From assembly GCF_004683905.1 (NCBI RefSeq), contig NZ_CP038438.1:1736001-1800000 (forward strand): DNA of 64,000 nucleotides. The letters run 5' to 3'. The translations under genes and the position numbers were made by a program. Below are positions 43,058 through 52,123 of this stretch, one piece after another. How positions within the stretch are numbered: the stretch's first letter is position 1; each line of letters starts with the position of its first letter. Below the pieces are notes generated by a model. That model ran no database searches. It was given only the letters and a program-made list of their open reading frames with translations, and was not told where the DNA came from. This DNA is from Pseudomonas fluorescens (lineage in GTDB: Bacteria > Pseudomonadota > Gammaproteobacteria > Pseudomonadales > Pseudomonadaceae).

Positions 43058-44020
43058 ATGAACCGCCCAATCAAGCTGACATCGCGTCCGCAACTGGCGT
43101 TGCAGTCCTATCTGGACAGCTTGCTGCAGGAAATCCCTGACGAGTTGCCGCCAGTGGAAGTGCCGGTCGAGGCGCCGGTCGAGGTGGTCGAAAGTGCTGC
43201 GGCGCTGGATGAATTCCAGGCTGCGGTACTGGAAGAGCAGGCGCGTGATGCGCAGAAAACCACCAAACCTGCCGCCCCGGTTGCCGCGCCTGCCGCCGCA
43301 CCGATCGCCAAGGCGCCAGTGGCGTTGATCGAAGAAGCCGAGCCGCCACGCGCGCCGGTTTCGACACTCGCACCGCTGCTGCAAACCCAATTGCTGAAAA
43401 CCGCGCCGGAACCGGTCGTGGCCGAACCGGCGCCGGTGGCACCGGCACCCGTCGAACAGACGCTGGTGCCGCCAGTGGTGGAAGTGCACCTGCCACCGAG
43501 CAACACGCCGCCACCGGTGGAAACCGATGGCCGTCCGGCCTGGGCCTCGGAAGCCTTCGAATGCCTGTTGTTCGATGTTGCCGGGCTGACGCTGGCGGTG
43601 CCGCTGGTGTGCCTCGGTTCGATCTATTCGCTGGCTGGCCACGAGTTGACGCCGCTGTTCGGGCAGCCGGAATGGTTCCTCGGGATTCTGCCGAGCCAGG
43701 CCGGCAATCTGAAAGTGTTGGACACGGCGCGTTGGGTCATGCCGGATCGCTATCGCGATGACTTCCGTCAGGGCCTGCAGTACGTGATTTCGGTACAAGG
43801 TTACGAATGGGGCCTGGCGGTGCATCAGGTCAGCCGTTCGTTGCGCCTGGACCCGAATGAAATCAAATGGAGAAGTCACCGGGGTCAGCGGCCATGGCTT
43901 GCCGGCACGGTGATCGAGCACATGTGTGCATTACTTGATGTAGCCGCGCTGGCCGAGTTGATCGCCAGCGGCGGGGCAAAGCACTTGGGCGGCCACAAGC
44001 CGCTACATAAATCGACATAG
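43058..44020 (+). CDS. parP: CheW-domain protein ParP
   Basis: ParP links ParC to the chemotaxis arrays. The 320 residues have a short conserved N-terminus (TSRPQLALQSYLDSLLQEIP), a long Ala/Pro/Val linker (about 30-155) and a C-terminal CheW-like domain (about 164-310) starting EAFECLLFDVAGLTLAVPL and including WFLGILPSQAGNLKVLDTARW. The ribosome site is weak. An ATG at 42954 directly behind the parC stop opens a short frame (TVFRSRMPELHKSCG) that may be the remains of an older start cut off by the REP insertion. Confidence 0.88.
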   Translation: MNRPIKLTSRPQLALQSYLDSLLQEIPDELPPVEVPVEAPVEVVESAAALDEFQAAVLEEQARDAQKTTKPAAPVAAPAAAPIAKAPVALIEEAEPPRAPVSTLAPLLQTQLLKTAPEPVVAEPAPVAPAPVEQTLVPPVVEVHLPPSNTPPPVETDGRPAWASEAFECLLFDVAGLTLAVPLVCLGSIYSLAGHELTPLFGQPEWFLGILPSQAGNLKVLDTARWVMPDRYRDDFRQGLQYVISVQGYEWGLAVHQVSRSLRLDPNEIKWRSHRGQRPWLAGTVIEHMCALLDVAALAELIASGGAKHLGGHKPLHKST

Positions 44021-44110
44021 CAGCCGACATAACAGTCAGGCGAAGGCATTTTTCAATGCCTCCACACAGAACACACACCGCCCAGTGCGGTTTTTTCGAG
44101 GGGTCAGGGT

Positions 44111-44596
44111 ATGAGTAGTCAGGCGACGAATGCAAAAGGTTCTGAAGATCCGATCCTGCAATGGGTGACCTTCAAGCTGGACAACGAAACCTACGGCATC
44201 AACGTGATGCGCGTTCAGGAAGTCCTGCGTTACACCGAAATCGCGCCGGTACCGGGTGCGCCAAGCTACGTGCTGGGCATCATCAACCTGCGCGGTAACG
44301 TGGTCACCGTGATCGACACCCGTCAGCGCTTCGGCCTGAACAGCGGCGAGATCAGCGACAACACCCGTATCGTCATCATCGAAGCCGACAAGCAAGTGGT
44401 CGGGATCATGGTCGACAGCGTCGCTGAAGTGGTTTACCTGCGTCAGTCGGAAATCGAGACCGCGCCAAACGTCGGCAACGAAGAGTCGGCCAAGTTCATC
44501 CAGGGCGTGTGCAACAAGAACAACGAGTTGCTGATCCTGGTCGAGCTGGACAAGATGATGAGCGAAGAAGAATGGTCGGAACTGGAGAGCATCTGA
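44111..44596 (+). CDS. cheW: Chemotaxis adaptor CheW
   Basis: CheW couples chemoreceptors to CheA. The 161 residues are one CheW domain with WVTFKLDNETYGINVMRVQEVL, the PVPGAPSYVLGIINLRGNV segment and VGIMVDSVAEVV. AGGGG lies just before the ATG. It is followed by the DUF2802 gene without a gap. Confidence 0.96.
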   Translation: MSSQATNAKGSEDPILQWVTFKLDNETYGINVMRVQEVLRYTEIAPVPGAPSYVLGIINLRGNVVTVIDTRQRFGLNSGEISDNTRIVIIEADKQVVGIMVDSVAEVVYLRQSEIETAPNVGNEESAKFIQGVCNKNNELLILVELDKMMSEEEWSELESI

Positions 44597-44989
44597 TTGA
44601 TTCTCGAGGTGGCGGTCATTGTCCTGTTCCTCTTTTGGGCAGGCACGCTGGCAATGTTTCTGGCGTACATCAAGGCGCAGCGGGTGATCGCTGCGCAACA
44701 GGCTCAGGGCGACGCGCTGCGTGATCAGCGCATCAAGGACCTGGCCAAGCGTGTCGACGACTATCAGAACGGCAACGTGCGCATGGGCGAAGCCCTGCAC
44801 GAGCTGCGCTCGGTCGTCGGTCCGTTGCCGGACAAGATTGTCGCGCTGGAACAACGCGACCCGTCGAGCCTGTCGTTCGCCCAGGCGGCGAAACTGGTGG
44901 GGATGGGCGCGAGCGTCGATGAGCTGACCCAGTCCTGCGGCTTGACCCAGGCTGAGGCGGAGTTGATGCGCAAGCTGCACAGAAGCTGA
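44597..44989 (+). CDS. DUF2802 family protein
   Basis: The 130-residue product has an N-terminal membrane helix (about 3-24, VAVIVLFLFWAGTLAMFLAY), a coiled stretch and a C-terminal helix-turn-helix-like part (AAKLVGMGASVDELTQSCGL). The family occurs behind cheW in pseudomonads; its role is unknown. It starts at TTG directly after the cheW stop, indicating coupling, and a terminator follows. Confidence 0.85.
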   Translation: MILEVAVIVLFLFWAGTLAMFLAYIKAQRVIAAQQAQGDALRDQRIKDLAKRVDDYQNGNVRMGEALHELRSVVGPLPDKIVALEQRDPSSLSFAQAAKLVGMGASVDELTQSCGLTQAEAELMRKLHRS

Positions 44990-45018
44990 TATGCGTAGAG
45001 GCATGTCATTTGAATAAG

Positions 45019-45047
45019 AATCGCCGGTCATGCCGGCGATTTTTTTT
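45019..45047 (+). terminator. Terminator of the che operon
   Basis: ATCGCCGG pairs with CCGGCGAT around a five-base loop and is followed by eight T. It ends the fliA/che/mot/cheW transcription units. Confidence 0.9.
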
Positions 45048-45091
45048 GCGCTCGATTTTGTTGCCTGATTCGCCCATGGCCGTCTGTCTGA

Positions 45092-45109
45092 ACTGTTATT
45101 TCTGACAGT
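45092..45109. promoter_or_regulatory. Orphan-gene palindrome, site D
   Basis: ACTGTTATTTCTGACAGT keeps the right half TCTGACAGT and the outer left half ACTGT of the palindrome, with three central changes. It lies 116-133 bases upstream of the lipoprotein gene at 45225, and the bases behind it (AGTAGA) match those behind site A read toward its gene. Confidence 0.5.
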
Positions 45110-45224
45110 AGAGAATTTCGCTCATCGCTCCTCACACTGCTCGTGACTCGCGATAGTCCCGTCGGCTTTTCAGGCAGACGCGTCTGATCGCCAATTCACC
45201 GATCCAGCCAATCGTGGAGTGGGT

Positions 45225-47666
45225 ATGCATTTGCCAGCCAGAATCGAGCGCGTGAAAAAAGTCCGGTCACCCGGTGTTACCGCCCTGTGGCTGGCAGTCG
45301 TGCTGCTCCTGACGGCTTGTCAGGCTCAGGTCAGCAGGCTTGCTCCAGAAGCCAATATTGCCGACCGGCAAAATTGTCACGGTGTCCACCTGGTCAATGT
45401 CGTTGCGCATATGGACGACGATCTGCTGTTTATTGATCCGCGGATTTCGCAAGTTCTGGCTGCCGGCGGCTGTGTGACCAGTATCTTCATGAACGGTGGC
45501 AGTTCTGGCGCCGGCTTCGACTATGTGCTGAAGCGCGAAAGCGCGTCGAGAAAAGCCTATGAAAAAATGCTGGGTTTTGCGACCGGATGGACGCCTAACC
45601 TGATATTCACTGATTCAGCCATTGTGATGAGCGTCAAGGCCAATGAGCGACCTGGATTGAAGCTCATATATTTGCGTGTGCCGGGAGGGGACGTTCGTGG
45701 TGGAGATGTGCCGCTGGCCGATTTGCTCGACCTCGATAAAACTGTTCGGAGTTGGCCCTATCTGGACTCGGCTTCAGGTCCGGTAAACCTCTACAGTCGA
45801 ACATCTTTCGTGCAGCTCTTGACCGAACTGATCGTCAATGAAGGAGCCACCCGGGTGTATGCACTCAATCCGGACACCGTTGCGTACACGGAGCATCCTG
45901 ACCATATTTATTCGGCACGTTTGACGCGCCTGGCCTTGCGCGGAATCAGTGCAGATATCCCGGTGATTTATCACGAGACCTATCCCTCGGCGGCCGTCGC
46001 TCCTAACGTGGACCCGGCAGCGGTGCAGGCGAAACGGCATGTTGTCGCCAGCTACTTTCACTTTGAAGGGGCTGAGCCAGTCAGCAGTGCGTACAGTGAA
46101 GCCACCTGGAATGGCAATTGGGTGGCGCGACTGAATTTCACGCTCAGCCATGCTCACGCCGCCGGGCCACTGGTCAATATCCCTTTCAGACCGCTAGTCA
46201 ATTTCCAGACGCAACAGTGCCTGGTTGCCAATGGATTGGGGCAGCAGGTGACACTGGATGGATGTGAGCCAGACGCTGACCAGCGCTGGGCGTTTGTGCC
46301 CTCCGACATTGCAGTCGGCGCGAGCAGGGGAGTTGCGCTGCTGAAAACAGCCTCTGGCCATTGCATAGCGCGTCAGAATGGCCAATTGATCGAACGCGCA
46401 TGTGAAAGCAATGAGCCCTCTCAACACTGGACTCCGTGGGATTTCGGGAAAATTTATGTTCCCGGAGCGCAGGGGCAATGCCTGGACGGAGTACAGCCGA
46501 GCTTGATAGCGGATTGCATGGAGTTTGCGGGTTCTACGTTGTGGGTGCGCAGCGTCGATAACATCGACAGCAATGATTCGATGGAAGTGGCGCTGACGGG
46601 GGATGTCATCGGTGACGGGACGAACCGGACGGTGCAAGTGCAGCGCCGGCAGGATGGTCCAGGTGTCGATATTTGGGTCACGTCGCTGGACGCAGACGCG
46701 ATTGCATCCGAGAAATGGTATGAGAACAGACCTCCATTTGATCCAGACTCTTTTGATTCCGGGTGTGCTACAGCGATTTGCTACGACGCTACGCGCTATC
46801 TGCTGGCGGATTTCACAGGTGACGGCAAGGCTGATCTGATGGCGATATCGCCCGGAAAAGCTGACGAAACCATTTTCAGGCTATTGAAGAATGAAGGCGG
46901 GCATTTTGCTGATCCGATTATCTGGCGTTCGGTTCAGCAAGGGCATGCCTACCGGCAAGCTCAGCAATATCTGGCTGGCGACTTCAGAGGCGTCGGCAAG
47001 CAAGATGTGTTGATCGTGCAAACCCTGAATAACACAGTGTCCGATTTCTGGCTGATGGAGAATAAAGGGGCGAGTCTGGGCGTTCCTGCTCACTGGGGAG
47101 ATGCCCGAAAAAACCCATTGCCGGCCCACTTCTACAGCGCCAGGCTGGACAACGATGGCAAAGATGATGTGCTCGCTGTTGATTCAAGTGCACAGTTCTT
47201 GAAGCTGCTCACCTACAGGAGTAGCGGCCGTTCTCTGGATTTTGAGAAAGCCTTGGAGTTGCCGGGCTTTTATTCTGCGCGTTCAAAGACCGCAGTGCTG
47301 GATTCGCCGATTACCAAACTGACCGATGTATGGGTGCTGCACGCTCGATCAGACGGTAGTGATATCAATTTCTGGAAAGTCGCAAATCTTGGCGGCGGAG
47401 AGTTCGAAGAGCCTTCGTCTCCGGCTTTCGAGACGAGCGTGCTTAATTGGGCCGACGTGCGGCCTTATGGGCTGGGGACGGGCAGGCAGATCCTGCTTCC
47501 CTATCGCGTCAACGATCCTGTGCATGAGTATTACTGGCGAATCGGGAAAATCGGCTTCAAGGCACTGAATCTGTCCGAGCAAGGTATGCCCGTCGGGATC
47601 AAGGATTATGGTCGCTCACAACGGTTTGAATGGGCGAACCTGCAGTGGCGAGCGCGTTTGAATTGA
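45225..47666 (+). CDS. Lipoprotein with PIG-L deacetylase, ricin-type lectin and FG-GAP-like repeats
   Basis: The 813-residue product has a lipoprotein signal (LLLTAC, Cys32). A PIG-L/LmbE-type deacetylase domain follows (about 50-300) with the metal-binding motifs AHMDDD at 61-66 and EHPDH at 223-227. Next comes a ricin-B-like domain (about 320-430, CLVANGLGQQVTLDGCEPDADQRW and AQGQCLDGVQPSLIADC), then FG-GAP/VCBS-like repeats (LADFTGDGKADLMAI, LAGDFRGVGKQDVLIV, DNDGKDDVLAVD). The likely role is removal of acetyl groups from an extracytoplasmic sugar polymer, guided by the lectin; the substrate is not known. The ATG at 45225 has GTGGAG five bases upstream. Its composition is less GC-rich than the flagellar genes. 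Confidence 0.8.
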   Translation: MHLPARIERVKKVRSPGVTALWLAVVLLLTACQAQVSRLAPEANIADRQNCHGVHLVNVVAHMDDDLLFIDPRISQVLAAGGCVTSIFMNGGSSGAGFDYVLKRESASRKAYEKMLGFATGWTPNLIFTDSAIVMSVKANERPGLKLIYLRVPGGDVRGGDVPLADLLDLDKTVRSWPYLDSASGPVNLYSRTSFVQLLTELIVNEGATRVYALNPDTVAYTEHPDHIYSARLTRLALRGISADIPVIYHETYPSAAVAPNVDPAAVQAKRHVVASYFHFEGAEPVSSAYSEATWNGNWVARLNFTLSHAHAAGPLVNIPFRPLVNFQTQQCLVANGLGQQVTLDGCEPDADQRWAFVPSDIAVGASRGVALLKTASGHCIARQNGQLIERACESNEPSQHWTPWDFGKIYVPGAQGQCLDGVQPSLIADCMEFAGSTLWVRSVDNIDSNDSMEVALTGDVIGDGTNRTVQVQRRQDGPGVDIWVTSLDADAIASEKWYENRPPFDPDSFDSGCATAICYDATRYLLADFTGDGKADLMAISPGKADETIFRLLKNEGGHFADPIIWRSVQQGHAYRQAQQYLAGDFRGVGKQDVLIVQTLNNTVSDFWLMENKGASLGVPAHWGDARKNPLPAHFYSARLDNDGKDDVLAVDSSAQFLKLLTYRSSGRSLDFEKALELPGFYSARSKTAVLDSPITKLTDVWVLHARSDGSDINFWKVANLGGGEFEEPSSPAFETSVLNWADVRPYGLGTGRQILLPYRVNDPVHEYYWRIGKIGFKALNLSEQGMPVGIKDYGRSQRFEWANLQWRARLN

Positions 47667-47711
47667 ATATCGAGCGAGAGCGCGTGCATCTGGGCTTGTC
47701 TCCGGCGCGGC

Positions 47712-48041
47712 CTAGTAATCATCCCCGCGTTCGGTAACGTCCTTCTCGACCATCGGCGCATCCGGATCCTGCCCCTCGGGGAATTTCCCCTTCAGATTCC
47801 ACGCGAACGCGATGATCTCGGCGATCGTGCGGTACAGCTCCTCGGGAATGCTGTCGCCCAGTTCCATCCGCGCCAACAGCCGCACCAGCTCGGCGTTTTC
47901 ATAGATCGGCACTTCGCAATCGCGGGCGATGCGCAGGATTTCTTCGGCCAGTTCCTCATCGCCCTTGGCGGTGAGGGTCGGGGCGTGGTTGCCGTCGTAT
48001 TTGAGGGCGATGGCCTGGCGTGGAGCAGTGGAATCGTTCAT
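47712..48041 (-). CDS. FlhB C-terminal domain homologue (FhlB-like)
   Basis: The 109 residues match the cytoplasmic domain of FlhB after the cleavage site: AIALKYDGNHAPTLTAKG, then DCEVPIYENAELVRLL and IPEELYRTIAEIIAFAW. It lacks the membrane part and the NPTH motif. Such stand-alone proteins can partly replace the FlhB C-terminal half in export switching. It overlaps the upstream FliK-like gene by four bases, so the pair is one operon. Confidence 0.88.
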   Translation of the reverse strand: MNDSTAPRQAIALKYDGNHAPTLTAKGDEELAEEILRIARDCEVPIYENAELVRLLARMELGDSIPEELYRTIAEIIAFAWNLKGKFPEGQDPDAPMVEKDVTERGDDY

Positions 48042-49618
48042 GCGGTTTCGTCGACCCAGCGGTGTTCGAGGCGGGTTTGATTGCCTTGCGGCGGGGTGCC
48101 GAGGTGGCAATCGAGATCGCCGACATTCAGCCCGCGATCGAGCAGGCGCTGACGCAGGGCGAACAGATTGGTTTCGATCAGGTCGGCGGTGTATGGGCGC
48201 TCGGCCCAGAGCTGACTCGACAGGCTGCCGGCAATCAACTGCGCCTGAATCTGCATCGGCCCCAACGGCTCCATGTCGAACGCCAGGTCGACGCGCCACA
48301 GCTGCTGTTTGGGTTCGCGTTCGTCACGGCGTTCGTTGGGTTGCGGTTCTCTTTCCGGCGCTTCTTCGCGCTGAAACTTGACCTGCAACGGCACGATGTC
48401 CTGCAGGTTGCGCATGGGGATTTCCAGCTGCCAGGTGCTGAGCAGGCGACCATCGTCGGTGAGCCCGGTCTGTTCCAGGCTCGACAGTTGATGGCTTTGC
48501 AGGCGCGACACGGCTGCCGCGGCGAGGCGCAGCAGATGTTCCAGATCGCCTTCACCTTCGAGGCTTTGCAGCAGGCGGTCGGGCAGCGGGAAACTGTTGG
48601 GCAGCGGTTTGGCGCTGACCTGACCGAGGGTGCCGAGGGCGTTGCGCACGAAGCTCGGCAGAGCTTGCGCCAGCGTGTTGGCGGCGATGATCGCGTTGAA
48701 ACTGGCATTGCCCGGCGCACCCGGCGACAGTTGCGCGATCAGCTTGAGCAGATCGGCTTTCATGTCCGGGGCCAGCGCCGGATTCTGTCCGGTCAGCAAT
48801 TTGGCTTCGAGGAAGGCGCCGCTGTTGGCCAGGGCCAGCGCCACGCCTTTGGCGGTGCTCATTTGCTGCACATCGGGCAGGTTGGCGAGCAGGCGCGTGA
48901 CGGCAGCGCGCAGATCCTGCGAGGTCTGATCGTCGTCGCTCGGCAGGTTTTGCAGAGCATTGAGCAAACCGTCCAGCGAACCTTGGCGAGTCTGCTGGCC
49001 GAGCAGTTGCTGGCTCACCGCCAATTGCTCCTGACGGCTGCTCAGTGGCACGAACTTGAGGGTTTGCGAGTCTTCGACCAGTGCCGAGAGCAGGGTGCCG
49101 ATGCGCAGTGGTGTCGGGCTGTCGATGTCCAGTGTGGCGCCACTTTGCGCGGTGTTGAGCAGGCTCACCAGTGAGCGGTACACCGTCGGCTGTCCCGGCA
49201 CTTGCGGCAGTGTCTGCGAGGTCAGCACCTTGCCTTGCAGCAGCGTGCCGACCGGCAACTGCGCGGTGTCGATGCGGGTGAGGGCGGCGACGCTGCTGGC
49301 AATCGCCTGTTGCACGGTGATCGCCAGATTGCCCGCCGACGGCTGGGTGACGGCCAGGTTGGTGCCGGTCGGCAACGGCAGGTTGCTGCTGGCTTGCACG
49401 GTGGTCTGCCGGCCGCCGTCGACGGTCACCTTGAGCAGCAGTTGAAAGGTCTGATCCGCCTGCTTGAGTGACAACACCTCGGCCTGGGCGCTTTGCCCGG
49501 CGCCGATCAAGCCTTCGACCGGGGTCAACAGCTTGAGCAACTCACCGCTCATCACCAGCGGACGCGTGTTCGCCGGGGTGGTGGGCGGCAGCGGGAGGAT
49601 GTTCATTTCGCCTGTCAT
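48038..49618 (-). CDS. Second FliK-like hook-length control protein
   Basis: The 526-residue product has a long, Gln/Leu/Thr-rich N-terminal part and a C-terminal Flg_hook-type domain (about 410-500) with DLAFDMEPLGPMQIQAQLIAGSLSSQLWAE. Its pairing with an FlhB C-terminal homologue mirrors the FliK-FlhB switch partnership. Start at 49618 (TGEMNILPLPP); an ATG at 49606 is the alternative. It is divergent from the ccm operon. Confidence 0.82.
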   Translation of the reverse strand: MTGEMNILPLPPTTPANTRPLVMSGELLKLLTPVEGLIGAGQSAQAEVLSLKQADQTFQLLLKVTVDGGRQTTVQASSNLPLPTGTNLAVTQPSAGNLAITVQQAIASSVAALTRIDTAQLPVGTLLQGKVLTSQTLPQVPGQPTVYRSLVSLLNTAQSGATLDIDSPTPLRIGTLLSALVEDSQTLKFVPLSSRQEQLAVSQQLLGQQTRQGSLDGLLNALQNLPSDDDQTSQDLRAAVTRLLANLPDVQQMSTAKGVALALANSGAFLEAKLLTGQNPALAPDMKADLLKLIAQLSPGAPGNASFNAIIAANTLAQALPSFVRNALGTLGQVSAKPLPNSFPLPDRLLQSLEGEGDLEHLLRLAAAAVSRLQSHQLSSLEQTGLTDDGRLLSTWQLEIPMRNLQDIVPLQVKFQREEAPEREPQPNERRDEREPKQQLWRVDLAFDMEPLGPMQIQAQLIAGSLSSQLWAERPYTADLIETNLFALRQRLLDRGLNVGDLDCHLGTPPQGNQTRLEHRWVDETA

Positions 49619-49669
49619 ACGCGGACACAACCTGAGGAAATTGCGCTCTTGGGAGTAAGGCACGGCATG

Positions 49670-49675
49670 TATAAT
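49670..49675 (+). promoter_or_regulatory. Possible -10 element of the ccm operon
   Basis: TATAAT lies in the 197-base gap between the divergent FliK-like gene and ccmA, with TTGGGA 15 bases upstream as a poor -35. This is the only good -10 in the gap. Confidence 0.35.
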
Positions 49676-49815
49676 GCCGCGCGTCTTGCGCTTCGTTCAG
49701 AAAACATAGCAATTGTTTGATCCAGCTCTCTGCTTCGCACCGTCATTGCATTTATCCTGCATCTCTTTAACGGCCGCGCCAGAGCCGACTTGAACCGTAT
49801 AAGGCCCGTGATCCC

Positions 49816-50451
49816 TTGACCAGTCCTGTCCTGCAAACCGTTGCCCTTGCCTGTGAGCGAGACCTGCGGCTGCTCTTCGAAAATCTCGAATTGCGACTGG
49901 CCAGTGGCGATATGGTGCAGATCAGCGGTCCCAACGGCAGCGGCAAGACCAGCCTGCTGCGCCTGTTGTCCGGGTTGATGCAGCCGACCAGCGGTCAGGT
50001 GCTGCTCAACGGCCAGCCCTTGACTGCACAACCGAGCGAACTGGCGCGCAACCTGCTGTGGATCGGCCACGCTGCCGGGATCAAGGACCTGCTGACCCCG
50101 GAAGAGAACCTGTCCTGGCTCTGCGCTCTGCATCGGCCGGCCGGGCGCGAGGCGATCTGGCAGGCGCTGGCAGCCGTAGGATTGCGCGGATTCGAAGATG
50201 TTCCCTGCCACACCCTGTCCGCCGGTCAGCAACGCCGCGTGGCGCTGGCGCGGCTGTATCTGGACAGCCCGCCGCTGTGGATTCTCGACGAGCCGTTCAC
50301 CGCGCTCGACAAACAGGGCGTGGCGCAGCTTGAAGAACACTTGGCCGGGCACTGCGAGCGCGGCGGTCTGGTGGTTCTGACCACGCACCACACACTGAGC
50401 CGGATGCCGGCCGGTTATCGCGATATCGATCTGGGGAACTGGGCAGTATGA
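49816..50451 (+). CDS. ccmA: Cytochrome c biogenesis ATP-binding protein CcmA
   Basis: CcmA is the ATPase of the CcmABCD complex, which releases haem-loaded CcmE. The 211 residues show Walker [10 protein letters not shown] (38-46), the signature [14 protein letters not shown] and Walker [13 protein letters not shown]. Translation starts at TTG. It overlaps ccmB by four bases. Confidence 0.95.
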   Translation: MTSPVLQTVALACERDLRLLFENLELRLASGDMVQISGPNGSGKTSLLRLLSGLMQPTSGQVLLNGQPLTAQPSELARNLLWIGHAAGIKDLLTPEENLSWLCALHRPAGREAIWQALAAVGLRGFEDVPCHTLSAGQQRRVALARLYLDSPPLWILDEPFTALDKQGVAQLEEHLAGHCERGGLVVLTTHHTLSRMPAGYRDIDLGNWAV

Positions 50452-51116
50452 GTGTGTTCGGCCTGCTGGTTGCCCGTGAGTCCCGTTTGCTGTTTCGTCG
50501 CCCGGCGGAACTGGCCAATCCGCTGATTTTCTTCGCCATCGTCATCGCCTTGTTCCCGCTGGCCGTCGGCCCGGAAACTCAAGTCTTGCAAAACCTGTCC
50601 CCGGGGTTAGTCTGGGTGGCCGCGTTGTTGTCGGTCCTGCTTTCGCTGGACGGACTGTTTCGCAGTGATTTCGAAGATGGCTCCCTGGAACAGTGGGTCC
50701 TTTCGCCGCACCCGCTGCCCCTACTGGTGCTGGCCAAGGTGCTGGCACACTGGCTGTTCTCGGGACTGGCACTGGTTCTGCTCTCGCCGTTGCTGGCGTT
50801 GATGCTCGGTTTGCCGGTCGCCTGCCTGCCGGTGTTGCTGTTGTCGTTGCTGCTGGGTACACCGGTGCTGAGCCTGCTCGGTGCGGTGGGCGCGGCGCTG
50901 ACGGTTGGTTTGAAACGCGGCGGCCTTTTGCTGGCGTTGCTGATTCTGCCGTTGTACATCCCGGTGTTGATCCTGGGCAGTGGCGCCTTGCAGGCCGCCT
51001 TGCAAGGCATGCCGGCGACCGGGTATCTGCTGTGGCTGGGTAGCCTGACCGCCCTGGCGATCACCCTGACACCTTTTGCAATAGCTGCTGGCCTGAAGAT
51101 CAGCGTCGGCGAATAA
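50448..51116 (+). CDS. ccmB: Haem exporter permease CcmB
   Basis: CcmB is the membrane partner of CcmA. The 222 residues have six membrane helices and the family stretches [20 protein letters not shown] and [20 protein letters not shown]. It starts within the ccmA stop. Confidence 0.95.
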   Translation: MSVFGLLVARESRLLFRRPAELANPLIFFAIVIALFPLAVGPETQVLQNLSPGLVWVAALLSVLLSLDGLFRSDFEDGSLEQWVLSPHPLPLLVLAKVLAHWLFSGLALVLLSPLLALMLGLPVACLPVLLLSLLLGTPVLSLLGAVGAALTVGLKRGGLLLALLILPLYIPVLILGSGALQAALQGMPATGYLLWLGSLTALAITLTPFAIAAGLKISVGE

Positions 51117-51194
51117 TGAGGTCTGGTTAAAATTTAACCAGCAAAGACCCTGAGACTGCTCACACCGATGAGCGGCACCCGTGATGGAAACAGT

Positions 51195-51950
51195 ATGAAC
51201 TGGACCTGGTTTCACAAGCTCGGCTCGCCCAAGTGGTTCTACGGCATCAGCAGCCGGTTTCTGCCGTGGCTGAGCATCGCCGCGTTGCTGCTGATCAGCG
51301 TTGGCGTCGTCTGGGGCCTGGCCTTCGCGCCGCCGGATTATCAGCAGGGCAACAGCTTCCGCATCATCTACATCCACGTGCCGGCGGCGATGCTGGCGCA
51401 GTCGATCTACGTGATGCTGGCGGTATGCGGCGTGGTCGGGCTGGTGTGGAAAATGAAACTGGCCGACGTCGCCCTGCAATGCGCGGCGCCGATCGGCGCG
51501 TGGATGACCGCCGTGGCGCTGGTCACCGGGGCGATCTGGGGCAAGCCGACCTGGGGCTCGTGGTGGGTCTGGGATGCGCGGCTGACGTCGATGCTGATTC
51601 TGCTGTTCCTGTATTTCGGGGTGATTGCGCTGGGCAACGCCATCAGCAACCGCGACAGCGCCGCCAAGGCCTGCGCGGTGCTGGCGATCGTCGGGGTGAT
51701 CAACATTCCGATCATCAAGTACTCGGTGGAGTGGTGGAACACCCTGCACCAGGGCGCGACCTTCACCCTTACGGAAAAACCCGCGATGCCCGCCGAAATG
51801 TGGCTGCCGCTGCTGCTGACGGTGCTGGGGTTCTACTGCTTCTTCGGCGCCGTGCTGTTGTTGCGCATGCGCCTCGAAGTGCTCAAGCGCGAAGCCCGCG
51901 CCAGTTGGGTCAAAGAAGAAGTGCAGAACAGCCTGGAGGCCGCGCGATGA
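51195..51950 (+). CDS. ccmC: Haem transporter CcmC
   Basis: CcmC hands haem to CcmE. The 251 residues have six membrane helices and the tryptophan-rich periplasmic haem-binding motif [15 protein letters not shown]. The ATG at 51195 (protein [14 protein letters not shown]) matches the start of relatives; an ATG at 51168 is in frame but less likely. It overlaps ccmD by four bases. Confidence 0.95.
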   Translation: MNWTWFHKLGSPKWFYGISSRFLPWLSIAALLLISVGVVWGLAFAPPDYQQGNSFRIIYIHVPAAMLAQSIYVMLAVCGVVGLVWKMKLADVALQCAAPIGAWMTAVALVTGAIWGKPTWGSWWVWDARLTSMLILLFLYFGVIALGNAISNRDSAAKACAVLAIVGVINIPIIKYSVEWWNTLHQGATFTLTEKPAMPAEMWLPLLLTVLGFYCFFGAVLLLRMRLEVLKREARASWVKEEVQNSLEAAR

Positions 51951-52123
51951 GTTTTGCTTCATTCGGCGACTTCCTCGCCATGGGCCACCATGGCCTGTAT
52001 GTCTGGTCGGCCTACGGCATCTGTCTGACGGTGCTGATCCTCAACGTGGTCGCACCGATCGCGGCCCGCAAGCGCTATCTGCAACAAGAGGCGCGTCGTC
52101 TGCGCCGGGAGAACGGCAAGTGA
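51947..52123 (+). CDS. ccmD: Haem exporter protein CcmD
   Basis: The 58-residue product has one membrane helix (about 18-40, [20 protein letters not shown]) followed by a basic tail ([15 protein letters not shown]), the usual form of CcmD, which holds CcmE to the CcmABC complex. It overlaps both neighbours by four bases. Confidence 0.93.
   Translation: MSFASFGDFLAMGHHGLYVWSAYGICLTVLILNVVAPIAARKRYLQQEARRLRRENGK

Noticed and set aside
43998..44034. Sigma-28-like GCCGACAT before cheW
   Set aside because: The -10-like part is fair but no -35 element occurs at the required 11-base spacing.
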